From a virus, in IMG/VR virus record IMGVR_UViG_3300019776_000503, positions 1 to 21,684 of that record: 21,684 nt of DNA, one strand, 5' to 3'. Shown here piece by piece: positions 5,816 through 12,280 of the stretch; within the stretch, counting starts at the first letter, position 1, and each line of letters starts with the position of its first letter. The notes under the pieces are model-generated. The model worked only from the letters and a program-made list of their open reading frames with translations. It made no database searches and was not told where the DNA came from. Both the position numbers and the translations under genes were made by a program.

Positions 5816-7037
5816 TGCCTACAAATCTATTTTTTATTCAGATAAAACATATCACCTTATATCAGGGGGTCGTGCGTCTGGTAAATCAACACAGGTTGCG
5901 GTATATTTCATAATAAAACTTTTTGAGCCCACTTATTTTCGTGGTGTTATATCACGATATACAGCAAAAAGTATAAAACACTCAATCTACCAAGATATAA
6001 TGGACTTATTAAAAAAGTTCAATCTCCTATCTTACCTTGATGTGACTGGTGATATAATCACACATAAAAAAACTGGTAATATGATACTTACTCACTCTGT
6101 TAAACTGGCTGAGGGAAGTATGACGGCAAAATCAAAAGGTCTATCAAATGTTTCACATCTTATTATAGATGAAGCAACTGAACTTGATGATGAGGAGGAG
6201 TTTTTTAAGTTAGTAGATAGTTTTAGATACAAAGACGCAGAAAGAAAAATCTTTCTATGTTTCAACCCATCAACAGAGGAGAGTTGGATTTTCAAGAGGT
6301 TTTATTTACCAGATGGAACACCAAATCCTAAATGGTTCGCTGAATATAACTTCATACATACCACCTATCACGACAACATAGAGAATATAGATCCAAAAAA
6401 AATAAAAGAGTGGGAACTTATGAAGGATATAGATCCAGATTATTACAACCACCACATATTAGGTAAATGGAGAAAGTGGGGTGAAGGACAAATCCTTACT
6501 TCTTGGAACTTTGTTCCTTTTAACCCAGATCCCGAAGCAGTTAGGATTATTGGATTGGACTTTGGTTTTTACCCTGATCCTGTTGCTGTTGTTGATGTTC
6601 GTAAGAAAGGTAGAAAGATATGGATAAGGGAACTTATATATGAAACAGGTTTAACAAATATGGATCTTATCCGTTTGATGAAGGAGAAAGGTATAAGTAG
6701 GACTGATTTGATACTCGCTGATAGTGCTGAACCAAAAAGTATAGAGGAAATAAGACGAGGTGGTTTTAAGATACAACCAGCAAAAAAAGGGCCTGATAGT
6801 TTGAGATTTGGATTGAATGAACTGAACTCACTTGAAGTTTATTGTGATACATCATCAAAAAATATCATACACGAATATAACAACTATGTATATAAGAAAG
6901 GTTCCTTCACACCAGAGGATAGATATAATCACACCATAGACGCCATAAGATACGCTCTATCAAAAGAGGCTCCAAGATATAATATATTCAAGACCAGACG
7001 AGAAATAGAAATACCTTCTTATTTTGACCCTGAATAA
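5796..7037 (+). CDS. terL: Terminase large subunit
   Basis: The packaging motor and nuclease, 413 residues from the chosen start. The N-terminal ATPase has Walker A GGRASGKST at 24-32, Walker B LIIDEATEL with Asp125-Glu126, and a coupling-type FNPST motif. The C-terminal RNase H-like nuclease shows three acidic positions, Asp255 in GLDFGFYPDP, Asp309 in LADSAEP and Asp382 in NHTIDAIRYAL. Both halves therefore look intact. An ATG 36 bp upstream (5760) is in frame but would extend overlap with the small subunit and adds a poor sequence. The start at 5796 gives MEFKILDAYKSI, which suits the family. It resembles the PBSX/Terminase_3 group. Confidence 0.95.
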   Translation: MEFKILDAYKSIFYSDKTYHLISGGRASGKSTQVAVYFIIKLFEPTYFRGVISRYTAKSIKHSIYQDIMDLLKKFNLLSYLDVTGDIITHKKTGNMILTHSVKLAEGSMTAKSKGLSNVSHLIIDEATELDDEEEFFKLVDSFRYKDAERKIFLCFNPSTEESWIFKRFYLPDGTPNPKWFAEYNFIHTTYHDNIENIDPKKIKEWELMKDIDPDYYNHHILGKWRKWGEGQILTSWNFVPFNPDPEAVRIIGLDFGFYPDPVAVVDVRKKGRKIWIRELIYETGLTNMDLIRLMKEKGISRTDLILADSAEPKSIEEIRRGGFKIQPAKKGPDSLRFGLNELNSLEVYCDTSSKNIIHEYNNYVYKKGSFTPEDRYNHTIDAIRYALSKEAPRYNIFKTRREIEIPSYFDPE

Positions 7038-7099
7038 ACAATCCGCGTTTTCTAAAAGTTGGTTTTTTTCTCTTATATATATTAGAAAAAAAACTGATT

Positions 7100-7564
7100 A
7101 TGATAGAAATGAAAAACTTGGAAGGGGATTATTATGTAGATAATCACGGGAACATTTACTCAAACAAAAGTGGTGTTCCAAGGATACTGAAAAACAGGAT
7201 ACAATCTGCGGGATATTCACAGGTAATCCTATGTAATGAAGGTATAAAAAAAAGTGTGTTGGTTCATAGAATAGTTGCGATGTTTTTTATACCTAATGAT
7301 GATATACAAAAAAAGTATATCAACCACAAAGACGGCAACAAACAGAACAACCATTTTGAGAACTTGGAATGGTGCTCAGCAAGGGAAAACAACCAACACG
7401 CTTACAAAAATGGATTGAAAAAAGGTGGTAGGAAACTTCTACCCCAAAATATAATAGAAATAAGGAATAGTGATAAAAAGACAAAAGAACTATCCATTAT
7501 TTATTCTGTGTCTCGTCCCACAATATATAGAATAAAAAATAAACAAATCTGGAAAAAAATATGA
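7100..7564 (+). CDS. HNH homing endonuclease (NUMOD4-type) with C-terminal HTH
   Basis: A 154-residue free-standing homing endonuclease. The N-terminus (YYVDNHGNIYSNKSG, residues about 11-25) is the NUMOD4-like module common in these enzymes. The HNH core is INHKDGNKQNNHFENLEW at 74-91, followed by CSARENNQHAYKNG. Residues about 112-154 form a helix-turn-helix that would bind DNA (QNIIEIRN, ELSIIYSVSRPTIYRIKN). It sits directly behind the large terminase, a frequent site for such elements, and is separated by 62 bp of AT-rich DNA. Its stop overlaps the next methyltransferase start in the context AAATATGA, the same junction as the other HNH gene. It is probably an inserted mobile gene. Confidence 0.9.
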   Translation: MIEMKNLEGDYYVDNHGNIYSNKSGVPRILKNRIQSAGYSQVILCNEGIKKSVLVHRIVAMFFIPNDDIQKKYINHKDGNKQNNHFENLEWCSARENNQHAYKNGLKKGGRKLLPQNIIEIRNSDKKTKELSIIYSVSRPTIYRIKNKQIWKKI

Positions 7565-8217
7565 TTGATGAAATAGAAATACTTAAAGAACTTCTCAAAG
7601 GAACACAAAACCCTATAATCTTGGATATAGGTGCCGCTGATATGACGCACTCACAAATGTTTAGACATATCTTTCCCGAGGCAAAGATTTTTGCGGTTGA
7701 ACCAGACCACAACTACAAAGAACATAATGAAATGATGAGTTCTGCCTATAATATAGATTATACATATGGAGTTTTATGTGATACAAACTCACCTGTGCGT
7801 TTTTATCCTTCAACTTCTTATTTGAGGATAGGAGAAGAAAAATGGTCTGGTTCAGGTAGTATATTCACACCAAACCAAGAAGTAATAGATACTAAATACC
7901 CTACACTTTCTTTTGATGAAACTGGATATGAAGTGCCAGGTTATACTTGGGAGGCTTTTATGGAAATGAAAGGGATTACCCATATTGATTACTTACACAT
8001 AGATACACAAGGAGCGGAATATTCCATTCTAAAAATGATTGATAAAACTTTTCCCCTTTATATTTTTAGTGAAATATGTGAGTTTGATACTTACAACACA
8101 GGAACTACAAGGGATAGATTTGATGATATGTTATATCAAAAGAACTATGTATGTATAGGTGATGATGGAGCAAATGCTCTTTACATAAGAGCACAAAAAA
8201 TAATAGATACAAAATGA
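7561..8217 (+). CDS. FkbM-family methyltransferase
   Basis: A 218-residue SAM-dependent methyltransferase. Motif I is ILDIGAADMTHS at 20-31, the acidic ribose-binding position lies in FAVEPD near 44-49, and the FkbM hallmark HIDTQGAEYSILK starts at about 146 with Asp148. FkbM enzymes methylate hydroxyl groups of natural products and sugars, and are common in phage genomes from environmental samples. It overlaps the HNH gene upstream and the second FkbM gene downstream, each by ATGA, so all three are translationally coupled. It differs strongly from the next FkbM gene and is unlikely to be a recent duplicate. Substrate unknown; glycan modification is inferred from the family and from the cassette at 668-4002. 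Confidence 0.82.
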   Translation: MIDEIEILKELLKGTQNPIILDIGAADMTHSQMFRHIFPEAKIFAVEPDHNYKEHNEMMSSAYNIDYTYGVLCDTNSPVRFYPSTSYLRIGEEKWSGSGSIFTPNQEVIDTKYPTLSFDETGYEVPGYTWEAFMEMKGITHIDYLHIDTQGAEYSILKMIDKTFPLYIFSEICEFDTYNTGTTRDRFDDMLYQKNYVCIGDDGANALYIRAQKIIDTK

Positions 8218-8876
8218 GCGACAAAGAAAAATATAGAGGACAACTATTACAAGACCAGTTCATAGATCAGGTTTTCAATAGAAAAAGAGGTGGAACTTAT
8301 TTAGATATAGGTTCTCACGATGGATATAATCTATCTAATACTTATTTTTTAGAATATGAAAGAGATTGGACTGGGGTTCTTATTGAACCTATGGAGGATG
8401 AGTTCTTGAAATCAAAGATTTTTAGAAAAGCAGATAGTAATAAGTTTTTCAACACAGCGGTTGCTGACTATGAAGGAACTTCTGTTTTTAGAAAGATTGT
8501 AGGTGGAAGTGAAGGATTGAATATGATTTCAGGGTTGGTTGAAAATCTTGACCCTAAACACATAAATAGAATAAGGGATGAAGCAACCTCTGGTTGTGGT
8601 GAGATTGTAGATATAGAAGTTCCTGTAAGAACATTACAATCCATTTTAGATGAGTGTGGTATATATAGTTTTGATTTTTGTTCCCTTGATACAGAAGGAT
8701 CTGAACTTCCTATATTAAAAGGGATTGATTGGGGAAAAGTTGATATATCTATATTTATTATTGAAAACAACTACGGAATAGAAAAAGAAATCACACCTTA
8801 TTTAGAGGACAAAGGATATATGAGGTGGGGTTATTTGAGTTGGGATGTTGTTTATAGAAAAAAAGATTTATTCTAA
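8214..8876 (+). CDS. FkbM-family methyltransferase
   Basis: A 220-residue methyltransferase. TYLDIGSHDGYNLSNT at 28-43 is motif I, VLIEPMEDEF near 55-64 is the second SAM motif, and FCSLDTEGSELPILKG at about 155-170 with Asp159 is the FkbM signature. The DIGSHDG...NT layout is that of phage and marine-bacterial FkbM proteins. It overlaps the previous FkbM gene by ATGA, and its TAA abuts the start of the neck protein gene at 8877, so it is wedged directly against the structural module. That tight placement suggests co-expression with virion genes, fitting a role in modifying the virion or a glycan made late in infection (inference). Confidence 0.84.
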   Translation: MSDKEKYRGQLLQDQFIDQVFNRKRGGTYLDIGSHDGYNLSNTYFLEYERDWTGVLIEPMEDEFLKSKIFRKADSNKFFNTAVADYEGTSVFRKIVGGSEGLNMISGLVENLDPKHINRIRDEATSGCGEIVDIEVPVRTLQSILDECGIYSFDFCSLDTEGSELPILKGIDWGKVDISIFIIENNYGIEKEITPYLEDKGYMRWGYLSWDVVYRKKDLF

Positions 8877-9551
8877 ATGGCAATAAGAGAAACTTTCAAG
8901 CCGCGTTTTTACGGAGATTTGATAGACATTTTCCAAGCGGCCTGTGATTTAACAGGTTTGGTTCAATATTTTAACTGGGGTGAGTTAGAGGATTTAGATG
9001 TGAAAACAGAAGGTTTATATGTAGATCAACTCAAAAATCAACCTTGGCTGACTGATACAAGAGGATATACAAACTTCCCAAGTGGTTCAACATTTTCAAC
9101 ATATCCCGCTCCTAACCTAATATATCCATATGTTTTTCTAAATCCATTTTCCTTACAAATCATACAAGGATATAATCAACACACCTGTAATCTTTATATT
9201 TTACAACAACCAGCCGGGGTAGATAGAAACGCCATCATAGAAAGTTTAGATGAAAGCCTGAAAATCTTACAAACTATATTCGCTGTTATTAAAAATACCA
9301 CTTGGAGAAACTCACCTCGTGCTGATGATTTAGGGGGGGCTACGAACCCTATGAATGATCCCTTATTCAAGAGAGGAACAGGTGTAAATAAAAAACTTTC
9401 AGTTGATGCCAGTTTAGATTATCCCATAAATGTTGTTCCTGTATATGACTTCGGTAATATGGGTGCTTATGGTTTTCAAGCAACCTTCACAATAAATATG
9501 AGAAACCCACTTGATTTAACAGAAATAAATAGAGTTTTAGACAGCATCTAA
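8877..9551 (+). CDS. Putative neck / tail terminator protein
   Basis: A 224-residue protein without a motif I can name with certainty. It is soluble, has no membrane segment, and ends in a beta-rich segment (NVVPVYDFGNMGAYGFQA, then TFTINMRNPLD) reminiscent of neck or tail-terminator proteins of Bacteroidota phages. Position supports this: it precedes the HK97 gp10-like gene and the tail assembly chaperone, where siphophages encode head-tail joining and tail terminator proteins. The start ATG directly follows the preceding TAA with no gap. Alternatives are a head closure protein or another virion component. Confidence 0.5.
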   Translation: MAIRETFKPRFYGDLIDIFQAACDLTGLVQYFNWGELEDLDVKTEGLYVDQLKNQPWLTDTRGYTNFPSGSTFSTYPAPNLIYPYVFLNPFSLQIIQGYNQHTCNLYILQQPAGVDRNAIIESLDESLKILQTIFAVIKNTTWRNSPRADDLGGATNPMNDPLFKRGTGVNKKLSVDASLDYPINVVPVYDFGNMGAYGFQATFTINMRNPLDLTEINRVLDSI

Positions 9552-9552
9552 T

Positions 9553-9969
9553 ATGAGCGAACTTCCAGAAAGGATACAGAAAAAAGTAAATGAACTTGGA
9601 GCGCTCACCCACGCTTTTTTATCTAACCAAGTTCCACAACCCGGACAAAATCCATACGCAACTGGTGTGTTGAAAAGATCATTAAAGGTGAGTTATTTTA
9701 GAAGTGGTGAAAGTATAGGATGGAGATTTTCTTATTTAGATTATGGAGCCTATACAAATCTGGGAACAAAGCAATATAACAAAATAAAGTTTGGTTCTAA
9801 AAAAGCGAACCCTTGGGAACTTCCACCTTTTCGTGGATATGTAAAAGGTGAAGGTGGGATACAGGCTCAATACTGGATGACACTTTCAGAAACTACACTT
9901 CTCAAAAAGTTCAAGGAGGATATAAAAGATGAAATCAAATCTTACTTAAAGAAAAAAATGAAAAAATGA
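9553..9969 (+). CDS. HK97 gp10-like tail completion / neck protein
   Basis: A 138-residue protein with the pattern of HK97 gp10-like proteins. An N-terminal helix is followed by YATGVLKRSLKVSYF at about 36-50 (family pattern TG.L..SI.V) and DYGAYTNLGTK at about 63-73 (family pattern YA.YVE.GT). It ends in a highly basic helical tail, KDEIKSYLKKKMKK. These small proteins join the tail to the head-tail connector. The order neck protein, gp10-like, tail assembly chaperone supports this. It overlaps the chaperone start by ATGA at 9966-9969. Confidence 0.6.
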   Translation: MSELPERIQKKVNELGALTHAFLSNQVPQPGQNPYATGVLKRSLKVSYFRSGESIGWRFSYLDYGAYTNLGTKQYNKIKFGSKKANPWELPPFRGYVKGEGGIQAQYWMTLSETTLLKKFKEDIKDEIKSYLKKKMKK

Positions 9970-10655
9970 TTACAAGTTTTACAATAGGATTAAAAAGATA
10001 TAATGTTCGTGATATAAAAGTTAAAGACCTATATTACATTTTAGATACAGAAAAATATGGTGATAGAGAAGGTGCCCTTCATATAGTATCACATCTTTCA
10101 GGGTGTCCCAAAGAGGACTTGAATAAGTTGAAACCTTTTCAGTTCAACCCATTATGGGGAATGATTACAGATAAAATAAAAATGGTTGAGGCACCACTAC
10201 ATACAGAAATAAAACTGAATGGAACCCATTATGGTTTCATCAAACTTGATGAGATTACCGTAGGGGAACTCGCGGATCTTGAACTTCTAAAAGTTGCTGG
10301 TAATAAAGAAAACAACACACACAAAATCCTTTCTATTTTATATAGACCTATTACTGGATATATTGGAAATAAATATACCATAGAGGAATATGATGGAACT
10401 AAAACACTTGAAAGAAGTGATGATTTTTTAGAACTGGATTTAGATATTATGAATGGTGCCATTTTTTTTTTCATAACTTTCATACAAACCTTTACAAATC
10501 GTATGAGCGGGCTTTTGGTGGAGGAGTTGAGGACGACACAAGCAGATATAACACAAAAACCCAACAAGGAGTTCTCGCTCTTTGGACGGACATACTCTAT
10601 ACCTTGGCAAAAGATGACCCGCTCAAAATCGGTGAAGCCTCTAAATGTGGGGTGA
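9966..10655 (+). CDS. Zero-frame product of the tail assembly chaperone gene (G-like)
   Basis: Without a frameshift the gene ends at a TGA at 10653-10655 and gives 229 residues. About the first 168 are shared with the longer form. The last 60 or so (from ITFIQTF onward) lack the regular look of a domain. In lambda the short protein G is the major product and a few percent frameshift to GT. Here the zero frame runs unusually far past the slip site, which counts mildly against a classical programmed shift. It overlaps the gp10-like gene by ATGA and lies upstream of the tail genes. Confidence 0.6.
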   Translation: MITSFTIGLKRYNVRDIKVKDLYYILDTEKYGDREGALHIVSHLSGCPKEDLNKLKPFQFNPLWGMITDKIKMVEAPLHTEIKLNGTHYGFIKLDEITVGELADLELLKVAGNKENNTHKILSILYRPITGYIGNKYTIEEYDGTKTLERSDDFLELDLDIMNGAIFFFITFIQTFTNRMSGLLVEELRTTQADITQKPNKEFSLFGRTYSIPWQKMTRSKSVKPLNVG

Positions 10656-10735
10656 TACATTGCTTTAACTATTTGGTTCGTAAAAAAGCCGAAGTAATGG
10701 AAAGTATGAAAAAAAATGTGAAAACAAGATTTTAG
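9966..10735 (+). CDS. Tail assembly chaperone, full-length by -1 frameshift (GT-like)
   Basis: Reading frame 9966 codes for a soluble protein up to a run of ten T at 10462-10471. Shifting back one base there, the sequence continues 88 codons to a TAG at 10733-10735, giving a 256-residue product. The shifted part is clearly protein-like: NLYKSYERAFGGGVED, then VLALWTDILYTLAKDDPL, KIGEASKCGVIHCFNYLVRK and a basic end. The unshifted continuation after the T-run looks like out-of-frame sequence. Siphophage tail assembly chaperones upstream of the tape measure (lambda G/GT) classically use a -1 frameshift, so this may be programmed. A homopolymer sequencing error (11 or 8 T in reality) would have the same effect. 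The domain FIKLDEITVGELADLELL at about 89-106 fits such chaperones. Confidence 0.6.
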
Positions 10736-10738
10736 TTT

Positions 10739-10753
10739 TATATTTATTAGTAT
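10739..10753 (+). promoter_or_regulatory. TATATTTATNRRTAT motif before the tail gene at 10754
   Basis: TATATTTAT-TAG-TAT, ending directly before the ATG at 10754. It begins three bases after the TAG of the frameshifted chaperone frame (10733-10735). If TATATTTA is a -7-type box, transcription would begin at about the ATG. It could give the large tail proteins their own leaderless transcript, separate from the chaperone. Confidence 0.45.
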
Positions 10754-12280
10754 ATGATTACACAATCCCTATACAAACCTTATGTTTGGAGCCCAGTATA
10801 TAATGATATAATATTTCAGGTTTTATCAGACAGACCTAATAATATAGATTTCAAGTATGTCTTTGATGTTATATTACAACCCGCTTATATAAGTGGTATA
10901 GGAGCAACTCCCTCTGGTGGGACTAACTCCGCTCGTTTTGAGGTAAGACCTTTACCAGATGGTTCTGGTTTATTAAATCTAAATAAGTTTCTACAAGGAT
11001 ACATAGACAATAATATAGGTTGGATTGAAACAGCACATAGTTCAACAGGTTCATCAACTTTGGACGCAACACACGCTGCTCCTTTTACTGGTGAAGTATA
11101 TGTAAGGGTTGGTGAAGTATATAGACAAACTTCCGGCTCAAATCTGGTGATGTATGATGGTATAGGAAACGCGACAGCCAATCAGGGAAATCCAGCCTAT
11201 CATCAATACGCACAGGCTGACGGCAAACTCGCAACCATTTCAGGGACAGGGCCGGGTGGGGGATTACCTGTGAGATATTACAACGGATATAAAAACCCTG
11301 AAAACTACTATAAGTTCATATCAAATCCAACACTAACAGATTATCCATATTCATTACAAGTTGGAACACCAAGTTCTCGTGAAGGACTTTTTAGAACCTA
11401 TATACCCGGCCCAACTGGTTCAAGAACTATATACCAACTTCCCGGTGATAAATGTTCCCTAACTTTTTGGAACAGATTAGATAGATGGAACATTCCAGAT
11501 GGGCAACATTACATCTGGGGTGCTCGTTTTAGGTCTTTCAACTCGGCTGGATCCCTTCTGGCAACAGATACAATAAATATGACCTTCTCCCAGTTCAACA
11601 ACCTTGGGCCTTTTAATGATTGTGCTTCTATTGCTTCCCTAACTTGGAGTGGATATAACATAGGACAACTCGCCTGTGGAGCGGGTGATAGAATAATGGC
11701 GAACAGATTGGCAACAACCCCCAATATATCTTATTATACGGTTCAGTTGTTCGCACCAGACAACCCCCTTATTTGTCTTTTCGCAAATCCTGTGAGCGAA
11801 CTTATTACTTTCCGTTTTGAGACACAGGAGGGTTTAGATTATGGAAGGTGGAGATTTTCTTGGTTAAATGATTTAGGTGGTAGAGATTGGTTCAACTTTG
11901 TTAAACAAAATAAAGAAATATACCAACAAACGAGACAAACTTATTACAGAGATCCATTTTATTATTCAGGAGACGCTTTTGGTTCTCTTTCAGTTCGTCC
12001 TTCTACTTATGGTGAAGTTGTGTATAATCAAACTATAACACAAAAGTTTCAAGCAACTACAAACTGGATTACAGAGGAATATAGTATATACTTAAAAGGG
12101 TTATTCAACTCACCACATATTTTAGTATATCCCCCTGATGATGTTGCGGATCCAAACATACCTCGTCTGGCTGTGATAGAAAGCAGTTCATATGAAGTAA
12201 TGGATTATAGAAAAGCCAAGATGTTTAACTATACTATTGATTTCCGTTTTTCACAACCTTTATATACACAAACTTCATAA
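10754..12280 (+). CDS. Tail structural protein (distal tail / baseplate candidate)
   Basis: A 508-residue, beta-rich virion protein with many Gly, Ser, Thr and aromatic residues and no membrane segment. The start (YKPYVWSPVYNDIIFQV, then FKYVFDVIL) and the C-terminal part (RWRFSWLNDLGGRDWFNF; the TEEYSIYLKGLFNSP segment; VMDYRKAKMFNYTIDFRF) resemble a tail protein family widespread in Bacteroidota phages. Its place between the tail chaperone and the tape measure, together with the large gene behind it, suggests distal tail or baseplate assembly. The order is unusual for siphophages, where such genes usually follow the tape measure. Function within the tail is inference; its being a virion protein is likely. 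Confidence 0.6.
   Translation: MITQSLYKPYVWSPVYNDIIFQVLSDRPNNIDFKYVFDVILQPAYISGIGATPSGGTNSARFEVRPLPDGSGLLNLNKFLQGYIDNNIGWIETAHSSTGSSTLDATHAAPFTGEVYVRVGEVYRQTSGSNLVMYDGIGNATANQGNPAYHQYAQADGKLATISGTGPGGGLPVRYYNGYKNPENYYKFISNPTLTDYPYSLQVGTPSSREGLFRTYIPGPTGSRTIYQLPGDKCSLTFWNRLDRWNIPDGQHYIWGARFRSFNSAGSLLATDTINMTFSQFNNLGPFNDCASIASLTWSGYNIGQLACGAGDRIMANRLATTPNISYYTVQLFAPDNPLICLFANPVSELITFRFETQEGLDYGRWRFSWLNDLGGRDWFNFVKQNKEIYQQTRQTYYRDPFYYSGDAFGSLSVRPSTYGEVVYNQTITQKFQATTNWITEEYSIYLKGLFNSPHILVYPPDDVADPNIPRLAVIESSSYEVMDYRKAKMFNYTIDFRFSQPLYTQTS

Noticed and set aside
7038-7099. Possible terminator behind the large terminase
   Set aside because: The only pairing is TTTTTTTCT (7063-7071) with AGAAAAAAA (7084-7092) around a 12-base loop, almost all A-T. 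It is too weak to call and no T-run follows the second arm.
10229-10765. Long minus-strand open frame (178 codons) opposite the tail chaperone
   Set aside because: It mirrors a well-supported plus-strand gene, has low-quality composition (Ser/Ile/Leu runs), and no other gene in the window lies on the minus strand.
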